This document shows, piece after piece, positions 20,552 to 28,803 of a DNA stretch of 64,000 bases. How positions within the stretch are numbered: position 1 is the first letter of the stretch; every line of letters begins with the position of its first letter. The stretch is from Streptomyces aureoverticillatus (lineage in GTDB: Bacteria > Actinomycetota > Actinomycetes > Streptomycetales > Streptomycetaceae): positions 310,001 through 374,000 of the forward strand of contig NZ_BMSY01000005.1 in assembly GCF_014649395.1 (NCBI RefSeq). The letters run 5' to 3'. The translations under genes were made by a program, and so were the position numbers. The notes below the pieces were generated by a model. It did not search any database. It was not told where the DNA came from and saw only the letters and a program-made list of their open reading frames with translations.

Positions 20552-22107
20552 GCGGCCACACGACGGCCACGCCGACGGATCCGACGGTTCCTTCCGTCCC
20601 GGCAGTTCCTCCCGTACCGGCGGTTGCTCCCGTACCAGCAGATGCTTCCGTACCGGCTGTTCCCCCCGTTCCCGCTGCCTCCGCCGCCACCGCTGTGGGC
20701 AATCGTCCCGCAGGGCGGGACCGGTGGGCACAGCCTCTGGCGCGGGACAACCGGAAGGCGGGGGTCCCGGGGGCGGAGCCCCCGGGTTACGGGAAGGGGC
20801 GGGACTGGGGAAAGCCCCGCAGGGCCCACACCACCCCCACCACAAGCCAAGTCGAAGGCCTCCTCCTCGGCCTGGCCGCAGGCGACGCAGCGGGCTGGCC
20901 CGCCGCACGGCACAGAGCGGCCCGCATGCCCGACTGGACCCGCCGCCTCACCCGAGAACTGGACACCTTCGCCGAGCTCAACGCGACCACCACCCTCCCG
21001 GTCCCCATCGCCCTGAACCAGCCCCCGGAACCCCTCCGCCTGGGCCCCTCCGACGACGCCGAATGGGCGGCATTCACCGCCGAGTCCGTACTGAAGGCGG
21101 CGGACCGCACCCTGGACCCCACCCTCACCAGGGACCACCGCACCCGCGCCATGGTGGCCCTCGCCTGGGACGCCCTGGCAGGCGAGGTGGCGGCAGCGGC
21201 GGCCCACGCCCCGGAGGTGGAGTCGGCCGTGCTGCCGCTGCGCGCCCGCATCTCCGTACGCGCGGGCCTGGGCAACCTCGCCGCCGGCCTCACCCCACCC
21301 GCCACCGGCCACGACAACCCGCACTTCTTCGACGACGCGGCCTGCGTACGCGCCTGCGTGCTCGCGCTGGTCCACCCGGGCGCCCCCGAACAGGCCGCCG
21401 CCCTGGCCGAGTTCGACGCCCGCTACACCCAGGACGGCGACGGCGTGCACGGCGCCCGCGCGATGGCCGCGGCGATCGCCGCCGCCCTGGGCGGCGCGAC
21501 GCCCGACGACGCGGTGGCCGCAGCCCTCGCCCAGCTCCCGGAGCACACGGAGATCGGCCGCAACGCCCGCCACGCGCTCGCGCTGGCCCACGACCTGGCC
21601 CGGGGCCCGGACGGCGTCTTCGCGCTGATCCCGCTCCTGGAGCACCAGATCGTCGACCACGTCTACAGCTACGGCATCGCAGCCGCCGAGACCGTCCCGG
21701 TCGCCCTGGCCCTGGCCGTCGCCTCGCGCGGCCGCGTCCGCGAGGCGGTACCGGCCGCCGCCTGCCTGTCCCGCGTGGCGGACTCCGCGCCCGCGCTGGC
21801 CGGAGCGCTCACCGGCGCCCTCGCCACGGCCACCGCCGTCCCGTACACCTGGCGCGAGACCTGCCGGGCGCTCTCCGGCTGCGCCCTGCCGCACCTGGCG
21901 GGCACGGACCTGGTGGAACTGGCCGGACACCTGGCGCTGGCGGCGCACGCCGAACCACCCACCCCGGAGGAGGACTTGAGGCATGCCACCACTGGACCCG
22001 ACACAGCCCGACCCCCGAACGCACCCGACCACGCCGACCAACCCGAACAACCCCCCGCCCCTCACGGACCGCATCACGGGCAGCCTGGTGGGAGCGGCGG
22101 TCGGTGA
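20548..22107 (+). CDS. ADP-ribosylglycohydrolase family protein, paralogue 2 (likely degenerate)
   Basis: A 519-residue protein. Residues 13-45 are a Val-Pro-Ala tandem low-complexity stretch, and residues 72-94 are encoded by inserted repeat DNA. The glycohydrolase domain starts at about residue 105 with GLLLGLAAGDAAG and keeps a TDDT-like SDDAEW. The C-terminal metal motif, which should read GRDxDT, is replaced by SRVADSAPALAGALTGA, so the second metal site appears lost. It may be a pseudoenzyme or partner subunit. Its last 125 nt overlap the next gene in another frame, encoding a Pro/His-rich tail. The ATG overlaps the previous stop. Confidence 0.8.
   Translation: MSGHTTATPTDPTVPSVPAVPPVPAVAPVPADASVPAVPPVPAASAATAVGNRPAGRDRWAQPLARDNRKAGVPGAEPPGYGKGRDWGKPRRAHTTPTTSQVEGLLLGLAAGDAAGWPAARHRAARMPDWTRRLTRELDTFAELNATTTLPVPIALNQPPEPLRLGPSDDAEWAAFTAESVLKAADRTLDPTLTRDHRTRAMVALAWDALAGEVAAAAAHAPEVESAVLPLRARISVRAGLGNLAAGLTPPATGHDNPHFFDDAACVRACVLALVHPGAPEQAAALAEFDARYTQDGDGVHGARAMAAAIAAALGGATPDDAVAAALAQLPEHTEIGRNARHALALAHDLARGPDGVFALIPLLEHQIVDHVYSYGIAAAETVPVALALAVASRGRVREAVPAAACLSRVADSAPALAGALTGALATATAVPYTWRETCRALSGCALPHLAGTDLVELAGHLALAAHAEPPTPEEDLRHATTGPDTARPPNAPDHADQPEQPPAPHGPHHGQPGGSGGR
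20761..20829. repeat. Dispersed repeat inside paralogue 2
   Basis: GC-rich palindromic repeat lying in frame in the coding sequence. It has a GGGGGCGGAGCCCCC hairpin, and then a 40-nt segment (20790-20829) identical to 23507-23546 in paralogue 4. The two genes read the shared segment in different frames, so it is inserted DNA and not a protein domain. Confidence 0.85.
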
Positions 22108-23200
22108 CGCGCTCGGCGGCCCCGTCGAGGGCTGCTCCCCCGAGCAGATCGCGGAGCGCCACGGCGGCCGTGTCCAGGGCGTCGTCGGCCCCTGGCACGG
22201 GGACGACTGGCGCACGGCCCGCCCCATCGCCCCGTACCACAAGGGCGACGGCCACATCACCGACGACACCTTGATGACTCACGCGCTCGTCCGCGTGTAC
22301 GCCACCGTCCGCGACCACCTCGACGCGTACGCGGTGGCCGACCACCTGGTCCCCGACCTGATCACCACCCCCCGCTGGATCCCGGAACTCGAAGCCGAGG
22401 CCCTCCCCCTCCAACGCCTCTTCCTCGCCGAGAAATGGCTCGTGGCCCGCCTCCACTACGGCCACGTCGACCCGCGCGAGGCGGGCACCGGCAACATCGT
22501 CAACTGCGGCGCCGCGATGTACATGGCGCCGGTCGGCCTGGTCAACGCGGCGAACCCGGCGGGCGCGTACGCGGAGGCCCTGGACGTCGCGGGCGCGCAC
22601 CAGTCGTCGTACGGCCGCGAGGCGGCGGGAGTCTTCGCGGCGGCCGTGGCGGCGGCCTGCACCCCGGGCGCTACCCCCGCCTCCGTCGTCGACACCTGCC
22701 TGTCCCTGGCGAAGGACGGCACCCGCGCGGCGATCGAGGCGGTGGCCGAAGTGGCGTCCGCCCACGACGAGTTCGAGTCGGCCCTGCACCCCCTCCGCAC
22801 AGCGATCACCCCCTTCGACACGGTCGGCCCCGACTACCGCTCCCCGTCCCTCGGCGCCCGCCGCCCCTCCCGCCTGCACGCCATCGAGGAACTCCCCATC
22901 GCCCTGGCCATGTTGCTGATCGCCGACGGCGACTACCGCCAGGCGGTCCTGGGCTCGGTGAACTACGGCCGCGACTGCGACTCGATCGCCACGATGAGCG
23001 GCGCGCTGGCGGGCGCCCTGCACGGCGCGACCGCCGTCCCCCAGGACTGGTCGACGACGGTGGCCGAGGCCAGCCGCCTCGACCTGCACGCCCCCGCCAC
23101 CACCCTCGCGGAGGTCACCCAGGAGATCTTCACCAAGGACCGGGCCCGCCGCCGCACCCACGAGTCGGCGTTCAGGACCCTGACGGGCGAAGCCGAATGA
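21983..23200 (+). CDS. ADP-ribosylglycohydrolase family protein, paralogue 3
   Basis: A 405-residue enzyme with both metal motifs: GAAVGDALGGPVEG near residue 40, TDDTLMTHAL near residue 93, and GRDCDSIATMSGALAGALHGA near the C-terminus. The first 25 residues are a Pro/Thr/Asn-rich tail encoded inside the overlap with the previous gene. GGAGGAGG about 12 nt before the ATG supports this start. A motif GNIVNCGAAMYMAPVGLVNAANP in the middle is typical of one ARH subgroup. The stop overlaps the next gene (ATGATG). Confidence 0.87.
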   Translation: MPPLDPTQPDPRTHPTTPTNPNNPPPLTDRITGSLVGAAVGDALGGPVEGCSPEQIAERHGGRVQGVVGPWHGDDWRTARPIAPYHKGDGHITDDTLMTHALVRVYATVRDHLDAYAVADHLVPDLITTPRWIPELEAEALPLQRLFLAEKWLVARLHYGHVDPREAGTGNIVNCGAAMYMAPVGLVNAANPAGAYAEALDVAGAHQSSYGREAAGVFAAAVAAACTPGATPASVVDTCLSLAKDGTRAAIEAVAEVASAHDEFESALHPLRTAITPFDTVGPDYRSPSLGARRPSRLHAIEELPIALAMLLIADGDYRQAVLGSVNYGRDCDSIATMSGALAGALHGATAVPQDWSTTVAEASRLDLHAPATTLAEVTQEIFTKDRARRRTHESAFRTLTGEAE

Positions 23201-24645
23201 TGCGCCTGACCTGGCTCCAGCCAGAGGACCTCCTCCCGCACGAATTCCGCCAGGCGGAGGAGGAGGGCCGAGACGTCAGCTCGGTACGCGCCCGCTGGCT
23301 TGCGGCGGGCGGCTGCCCGTGCCCCCCGCCGTCGGGCGCGTCGCCCCACCGGGCCTCACCAGAGCTACGAGCCCTGGCGGAAAGCCTCTTGACGGAACTG
23401 GAGGGCTTGACGGACGAGGCCGAGCGCCATTTTGAGCCCGTCCGGCGATTGAGGACGAGGCGCGAAGCGCCGATCAGCGGGGTCCAGGGGCGGCAGCCCC
23501 TGGTTGCGGGAAGGGGCGGGACTGGGGAAAGCCCCGCAGGGCCCACCCACCCCGCCCGCCTCCACGCCGCCTGGCTGGGCCGAGCCGCAGGCTGCCTCCT
23601 GGGCAAGCCAGTCGAAAAACTCCCCCTGGAAGCCATCCGCGCCCTGGCGAAATCCACCGGCAACTGGCCCCTGCACACCTGGTTCACGGCAAGAGGAGTC
23701 CCACCCGGCCTGAGGGACACGTACCCCTGGAACAAACGCTCGGCCCGCACCTCCCTGGCCGAGAACATCAACGGCATGCCGGAGGACGACGACCTCAACT
23801 ACCCCCTCCTCAACCTGCTCCTCCTGCAACGCCACGGCAAGAAGTTCACGACGCACGACGTGGCCACGACCTGGCTGGAGGAACTCCCCGCGGCGAGAAC
23901 GTTCACCGCGGAACGCGTCGCGTACCGCAACCTCCTCAACGGCATCCCCCCACCCCGCACGGCCCGCCACCACAACCCGTTCCGCGAGTGGATCGGCGCC
24001 CTGATCCGCGCGGACGTGCACGGCTGGACGAACCCGGGCGACCCGGCCGCGGCGGCCGAGCAGGCGTACCGGGACGCGTGCCTCACGCACACGGCGAACG
24101 GCGTGTACGGGGCGATGTTCGCGGCGGCGACGATCGCGCGGGCGGCGTCCGGCACCGCCGACGTGCACGAGAGCCTGGCCGCGGGCCTCACCGTCGTCCC
24201 CGAGGACTCCCGCCTGGCGAGGGCGGTGCGCCACGGCATCCAACTCGCGGAAAAACACCGGGACTTCGACGATGTCGTGGACCAGCTGCACGCGACGTAC
24301 GGCACATATCACTGGGTGCACGTCGTCCCGAACGCGGCCCTGCTCGCCGCGGCCCTCACGCACGCCGACGGCGACTTCACCGCCTCCATCACCCGGGCCG
24401 TCTCCGGCGGCTGGGACACGGACTCCAACGGCGCGACGGCGGGCTCGGTCGCGGGCCTGCTGTCCGGCGACCCGAACGCCCTCCCGGAGCGCTGGACGGC
24501 CCCGCTGAGGAACCGCCTCGCCACGTCCGTCGGCGGCTTCCACGGCACCGGCTTCGACACCCTCGCCGCCCTCACCGCGCGCCTGACGACCGAACCCGCT
24601 CCACAAACCGGCGAACCCGCCCCCCAGGAGGCACCCCGCCCATGA
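23197..24645 (+). CDS. ADP-ribosylglycohydrolase family protein, paralogue 4
   Basis: A 482-residue protein. Residues 1-79 are a helical N-terminal region that I do not recognise (MMRLTWLQPEDLLPHEFRQA). Residues 80-117 are encoded by inserted repeat DNA, which acts as a linker. The glycohydrolase domain then starts with LGRAAGCLLGKPVEKLP, has the acidic motif PEDDDLNYPLL, and ends with the metal motif GGWDTDSNGATAGSVAGLLSG. It is the subgroup with GCLLGKPVE in place of GDALG. It starts by overlap with paralogue 3 and ends by overlap with the ribokinase gene. Confidence 0.86.
   Translation: MMRLTWLQPEDLLPHEFRQAEEEGRDVSSVRARWLAAGGCPCPPPSGASPHRASPELRALAESLLTELEGLTDEAERHFEPVRRLRTRREAPISGVQGRQPLVAGRGGTGESPAGPTHPARLHAAWLGRAAGCLLGKPVEKLPLEAIRALAKSTGNWPLHTWFTARGVPPGLRDTYPWNKRSARTSLAENINGMPEDDDLNYPLLNLLLLQRHGKKFTTHDVATTWLEELPAARTFTAERVAYRNLLNGIPPPRTARHHNPFREWIGALIRADVHGWTNPGDPAAAAEQAYRDACLTHTANGVYGAMFAAATIARAASGTADVHESLAAGLTVVPEDSRLARAVRHGIQLAEKHRDFDDVVDQLHATYGTYHWVHVVPNAALLAAALTHADGDFTASITRAVSGGWDTDSNGATAGSVAGLLSGDPNALPERWTAPLRNRLATSVGGFHGTGFDTLAALTARLTTEPAPQTGEPAPQEAPRP
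23432..23546. repeat. Dispersed repeat inside paralogue 4
   Basis: A 115-nt composite element in the coding sequence. It contains the GAGCCCGTCCGGCGATTGAG module (23434-23453), a GGGGCGGCAGCCCC hairpin, and the 40-nt segment identical to the one in paralogue 2 (23507-23546). Its left module matches intergenic copies near 7141, 47860 and 50600. Confidence 0.85.
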
Positions 24646-25586
24646 CCCGGCCCCACATCGCCGTCCTCGGCAGCACCAACATGGACCTCGTCGCGTACGT
24701 GGCCAAGGCCCCGCAGCGCGGGGAGACCGTCACCGGCCGCGAGTTCCGCACCCTCCCCGGCGGCAAGGGCGCCAACCAGGCCGTCGCCGCGGCCCGCGCG
24801 GGCGCCACCGTCTCGATGATCGGCGCGGTCGGCACCGACGCCTTCGGCGCACAACTGCGGTCCGCGCTCGACCACTCGGGCGTGGACACCGACCTGCTGC
24901 GCACCGTCGAGGGCCCGAGCGGCACCGCCCACATCGTCGTGGACGACGACGGCGGCAACGCGATCGTCGTCATCCCCGGCGCCAACGCCACCCTGACCAC
25001 CGTGGACGCCGGCGAGGAGGCCGCGATCGCCTCCGCCGCGGCGCTGCTGCTCCAGTTGGAGATCCCCCTGGAAGGCGTGCTCGCCGCCGCCCGGTCCGCC
25101 CGCGCCCACGGCGTACGCACCATCCTCACCCCGGCCCCCGCCCAGCCTTCCCCAAGCTCTCAACTGCGTTCGAGCAGGGGGTGCCCCATCCCGTCCGAAC
25201 TCCTCGCCGCCACCGACCTGTTGATCCCCAACGAGCACGAGGCCGCCGCCCTCACCGGCCGCCCCGACCCGGCGGACGCGGCCCGCGCGCTCCTCGACCA
25301 GGTCCCGGAGGTCGTCGTGACGCTCGGCGCGGCGGGCAGTCTGTACGCGGCCCGGGGCGCCGAGCCCGTCACGGTGCCCGCGCGGCGGGTCACCGCGGTG
25401 GACACGACGGGTGCGGGCGACACGTTCGTGGGCGCGCTCGCGGTGGCACTCACCGAGGGCAAGTCCATGCCGGAGGCGTTGGGTTGGGCGTCGGCGGCGT
25501 CCGCGCTCTCCGTGCGGCGTCCGGGTGCCGCGGCCTCCATGCCGTACCGCAAGGAGATCGACACCGAAGCGGGTGTCACGGCATGA
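24642..25586 (+). CDS. Ribokinase (PfkB family)
   Basis: A 314-residue sugar kinase that phosphorylates ribose or a similar pentose or nucleoside at the expense of ATP. The N-terminal signature GGKGANQAVAAARAGA and the catalytic DTTGAGDTF (Asp near residue 258) are intact. The N-terminal GSTNMDLV is typical of ribokinases. About 15 residues (169-183, including SPSSQLRSSRG) are encoded by an inserted repeat and fall between TPAPA and SELLAATDLL, where ribokinases normally have only a short turn. As the fifth operon gene it could phosphorylate ribose released by the glycohydrolases. Confidence 0.9.
   Translation: MTRPHIAVLGSTNMDLVAYVAKAPQRGETVTGREFRTLPGGKGANQAVAAARAGATVSMIGAVGTDAFGAQLRSALDHSGVDTDLLRTVEGPSGTAHIVVDDDGGNAIVVIPGANATLTTVDAGEEAAIASAAALLLQLEIPLEGVLAAARSARAHGVRTILTPAPAQPSPSSQLRSSRGCPIPSELLAATDLLIPNEHEAAALTGRPDPADAARALLDQVPEVVVTLGAAGSLYAARGAEPVTVPARRVTAVDTTGAGDTFVGALAVALTEGKSMPEALGWASAASALSVRRPGAAASMPYRKEIDTEAGVTA
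25145..25190. repeat. Dispersed hairpin repeat inside the ribokinase gene
   Basis: About 46 nt with the sequence CCCCAAGCTCTCAACTGCGT then TCGAGCAGGGG. CCCC/GGGG and GCTC/GAGC arms form a hairpin. I recall very similar elements scattered in Streptomyces intergenic DNA. Here it is read through in frame. Confidence 0.7.
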
Positions 25587-26797
25587 CGGCCCCGGCCGCA
25601 CCGCCCCCGGCGCCGCCCCTGTCCGGCCTGCGCGTCCTCGACCTGGCGACCCTCTTCGCGGGCCCCCTCGCCGCCACCCTGCTCGGCGACTTCGGCGCGG
25701 ACGTCGTCAAGGTCGAGCACCCCAGGCGCCCGGACCCGTCCCGGGGGCACGGCCCGGCGAAGGACGGGGTCGGCCTGTGGTGGAAGCTGCTCGGCCGCAA
25801 CAAGCGCACGATGACGCTGGACCTCTCCACCCCCGGCGGCCGCGCCACCCTGCTCCGCCTCGCCGCCGACGCCGACGTGATCGTCGAGAACTTCCGGCCC
25901 GGCACCCTGGAGAAGTGGGACCTCGGCTGGGCGGAGCTGAGCGCCGCGAACCCGCGGCTCGTGCTGGCCCGCGTCACGGGCTTCGGCCAGTTCGGGCCGT
26001 ACGCGCGCCGCCCCGGATTCGGCACCCTCGCGGAGGCGATGAGCGGCTTCGCGGCCGCCACCGGCGAGCCGGACGGACCGCCGACGCTCCCGCCGTTCGG
26101 CCTCGCGGACTCCATCGCGGGCCTGGCCACGGCGTACGCGGTGATGACGGCCCTCGCCGCCCGCGAGCGCACCGGCCGGGGCCAGGTCGTCGACATGGCG
26201 ATCATCGAGCCGATCCTCACGGTGCTCGGCCCGCAGCCGCTCTGGTACGACCAGCTCGGCCACGTACAGCCGCGTACCGGCAACCGGTCGACGAACAACG
26301 CGCCCCGCAACACCTACCGCACGGCCGACGGCAAGTGGGTCGCGGTCTCCACCTCCGCCCAGTCCATCGCGGAGCGCGTGCTGCGCCTGGTGGGCCGCCC
26401 GGACCTGGCCGCCGAGCCGTGGTTCGGCTCCGGCACCGGGCGCGCCGCCCACGCGGACGTCCTCGACGAGGCGGTCGGCGCGTGGATCGCCCGCCGCACC
26501 CGCACCGAGGTGATCGAGGCGTTCGAGAAGGCGGAGGCGGCGGTCGCACCCGTCCAGGACGTGCGCGACGTCATGACCGACCCCCAGTACGCGGCCCTGA
26601 ACACCATCACCACCGTCCAGGACGACCCGGAGCTCGGCACCCTGCGGATGCAGAACGTCCTCTTCCGCCTCAGCGAGACCCCCGGCGCGATCCGCTGGGC
26701 GGGCCGCCCGCACGGCGCCGACACGGACACGATCCTCGCCGAGCTCGGCCTCACCGACTCGGAGATCACCTCGCTCCGCAAGGAGGGCGCGCTGTGA
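25583..26797 (+). CDS. Family III CoA transferase (CaiB/BaiF)
   Basis: A 404-residue enzyme that moves CoA between carboxylic acids. It shows the family start GLRVLDLATLFAGPLAATLLGDFGADVVKVE, the KRTMTLDLSTPGGR segment, and the catalytic Asp176 in FGLADSIAGL. The donor and acceptor acids are not evident from the sequence. It overlaps both neighbours (ATGA and GTGA). Its pairing with a CitE/HpcH-type lyase suggests that an acid is activated to a CoA thioester and then split (inference). Confidence 0.9.
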   Translation: MTAPAAPPPAPPLSGLRVLDLATLFAGPLAATLLGDFGADVVKVEHPRRPDPSRGHGPAKDGVGLWWKLLGRNKRTMTLDLSTPGGRATLLRLAADADVIVENFRPGTLEKWDLGWAELSAANPRLVLARVTGFGQFGPYARRPGFGTLAEAMSGFAAATGEPDGPPTLPPFGLADSIAGLATAYAVMTALAARERTGRGQVVDMAIIEPILTVLGPQPLWYDQLGHVQPRTGNRSTNNAPRNTYRTADGKWVAVSTSAQSIAERVLRLVGRPDLAAEPWFGSGTGRAAHADVLDEAVGAWIARRTRTEVIEAFEKAEAAVAPVQDVRDVMTDPQYAALNTITTVQDDPELGTLRMQNVLFRLSETPGAIRWAGRPHGADTDTILAELGLTDSEITSLRKEGAL

Positions 26798-27636
26798 GAC
26801 CGATCCCGCTGACCTGGCTGTACGTTCCCGGGGACCGCCCCGACGTGGTGGCGAAGGCGCTCGTGGCGGGCGCGGACGCGGTGGTGGTCGACCTGGAGGA
26901 CGCGGTGGCCCCGGCCCGCAAGGAGTACGCGCGGGCGGCCACCGCGGAACTCCTCTCCGCGCCCCGGCCGGGCCCGGGCCCCGCCCTGCACGTCCGCGTG
27001 AACGCGCTCGGGACCCCGCTCTCGGACGCCGACCTGCGGGCGATCGCCCCGCTGCCCGGCCTCGCGGGCCTGCGGCTGCCGAAGGTCACCTCACCGGACG
27101 ACGTGATCCGCGCGGCCGAGCAGGCGGCCCCGCACGACGGCGGCGCCCCCGCCCTGCACGCCCTGCTGGAAACGGCCCTCGGCATCGAGCGGGCCTACGC
27201 CATCGCCACCGCCCACCCGGCGCTGCGCGGCCTGTCCATCGGCGAGGCGGACCTCCGCGCCGACCTGGGCGTACGTGACGACGCGGGCCTGGACTGGGCC
27301 CGTTCCCGGGTGGTCGTGGCCGCCCGCGCCGCGTCGCTGCCCGCGCCGCACCAGTCGGTCTACCCCGACACCCGCGACACGGCGGGCCTGGCGGCGTCCT
27401 GCGCGCACGGCCGCGCCCTGGGCTTCCTGGGCCGCGCGGCGATCCACCCCCGTCAGCTCCCGGTGATCGAGCGCGCCTACCTCCCCACTCCGGAGGAGAT
27501 CGAACAGGCCGAGTCGATCATCAAGGCAGCGGCATCGGAGGAGGGCGCCCAGGCCCTCCCCGACGGCCGCTTCGTGGACAGAGCGGTGGTGGAGGAGGCC
27601 CGCAGAACGCTGGCGCCGGCCGAGGGCGGGGGATAG
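26794..27636 (+). CDS. HpcH/HpaI aldolase / citrate lyase beta-like protein
   Basis: A 280-residue TIM-barrel lyase of the CitE group. It has YVPGDRPDVVAKALVAGADAVVVDLEDAV at the N-terminus, a LLETALGIERA strand with the catalytic or metal-binding Glu, and GEADLRADLG where family members often have AEDYAADLG. Relatives split citryl-, malyl- or citramalyl-CoA. It is the last operon gene, starting with GTG overlapping the CoA transferase stop. The combination suggests a CoA-dependent C-C cleavage step. Confidence 0.86.
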   Translation: MRPIPLTWLYVPGDRPDVVAKALVAGADAVVVDLEDAVAPARKEYARAATAELLSAPRPGPGPALHVRVNALGTPLSDADLRAIAPLPGLAGLRLPKVTSPDDVIRAAEQAAPHDGGAPALHALLETALGIERAYAIATAHPALRGLSIGEADLRADLGVRDDAGLDWARSRVVVAARAASLPAPHQSVYPDTRDTAGLAASCAHGRALGFLGRAAIHPRQLPVIERAYLPTPEEIEQAESIIKAAASEEGAQALPDGRFVDRAVVEEARRTLAPAEGGG

Positions 27637-27741
27637 GCGGGCCGCAGGCCGCGCCGTCGCGATTCACTGCGGGCCGCAGGCCAATCCCCGCCGCGGCGGC
27701 GAGCGACCCGAACGAACCTACCCGGCGGTGCCGAGCCCTCC

Positions 27742-28695
27742 TCAGCCCTTCTCGACAGCCGACTCAGCCGCACCCTTGGACTTGGCGTCACCAGACTCGC
27801 CATCACCGGCGCCGGAGCCAGAGTCGGAGTCAACGGAGTCCGAGGGCTCCCCCTCGTCCAAGGCGCCCCCGCCAGAACCCGCTCCGGGTTCAACGATCTC
27901 CTCGCGCCCCGGCCGCGTCTTGGCGGAAACGACCAGGTAGACCACCGCGAGAATGAAGACAAGCAGCGCCGTCCAGTTGTTGAGGCGCAGGCCGAGGAAT
28001 TCGTGCGCGTCGTCGACGCGCATGTACTCGATCCAGAAGCGGCCCACACAGTACGAGGCCACGTAGAGGGCGAACGCGCGGCCATGGCCGAGCTTGAAGC
28101 GGCGGTCGGCCCAGATGACCAGGACGGCGACGCCGATGCACCACAGGGACTCGTACAGGAAGGTCGGGTGGTAGGTGCCGGGCACCCGCCCGTCCTCCGC
28201 GGACGTGATCTTCAGGGCCCACGGCACGTCGGTCTTCCTGCCGTACAGCTCCTGGTTGAACCAGTTGCCCCAGCGGCCGATCGCCTGGGCGATGGCGATG
28301 CCGGGCGCCAGCGCGTCGGCCCACGCGGGCAGCGGGATCCCGCGCCGGCGGCAGCCGATCCACGCGCCGACCGCGCCGAAGGCGATCGCACCCCAGATGC
28401 CGAGCCCGCCCTCCCAGATCTTGAAGGCGTCCACCCAGTCACGGCCGTCGCTGAAGTACAGCTGGTAGTCCGTGATCACGTGGTAGAGGCGGCCGCCGAC
28501 GAGTCCGAAGGGCACGGCCCAGACGGAGATGTCGGCCACGGTGCCGGGCCGGCCGCCGCGGGCGATCCACCGCTTGTTGCCGAGCCACACGGCAACGAAG
28601 ACGCCGATGATGATGCAGAACGCGTAGCCGCGCAGCGGAATGGGGCCGAGATCGACCACTCCGCGCGACGGGCTGGGGATGTAGGCAAATTCCAT
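27742..28695 (-). CDS. lgt: Prolipoprotein diacylglyceryl transferase
   Basis: A 317-residue inner-membrane enzyme that attaches diacylglycerol from phosphatidylglycerol to the lipobox Cys of prolipoproteins such as the sugar-binding protein at 10.6-11.9 kb. About seven membrane helices are seen, with the motifs GGRLYHVITDY, RWGNWFNQELYG (the Lgt signature) and HPTFLYESLW. The last 60 residues or so are an acidic Gly/Ser-rich cytoplasmic tail that is longer than in enterobacteria and common in actinomycetes. Confidence 0.96.
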   Translation of the reverse strand: MEFAYIPSPSRGVVDLGPIPLRGYAFCIIIGVFVAVWLGNKRWIARGGRPGTVADISVWAVPFGLVGGRLYHVITDYQLYFSDGRDWVDAFKIWEGGLGIWGAIAFGAVGAWIGCRRRGIPLPAWADALAPGIAIAQAIGRWGNWFNQELYGRKTDVPWALKITSAEDGRVPGTYHPTFLYESLWCIGVAVLVIWADRRFKLGHGRAFALYVASYCVGRFWIEYMRVDDAHEFLGLRLNNWTALLVFILAVVYLVVSAKTRPGREEIVEPGAGSGGGALDEGEPSDSVDSDSGSGAGDGESGDAKSKGAAESAVEKG

Positions 28696-28803
28696 GGCAG
28701 GGTCGACGCTACCGTGCCGGGCGGCGGCGACGGCAGCCAGCCCGGCAACGGGTCAATAACGGGGCACCGGCGGGCCGCGGCGGTCCGGTCCCGCCGGCCG
28801 GCT

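Noticed and set aside
28709..28803. Possible small gene between lgt and the DsbA-like gene
   Set aside because: Only about 100 nt with no start signal; frames there are extensions of shadows.
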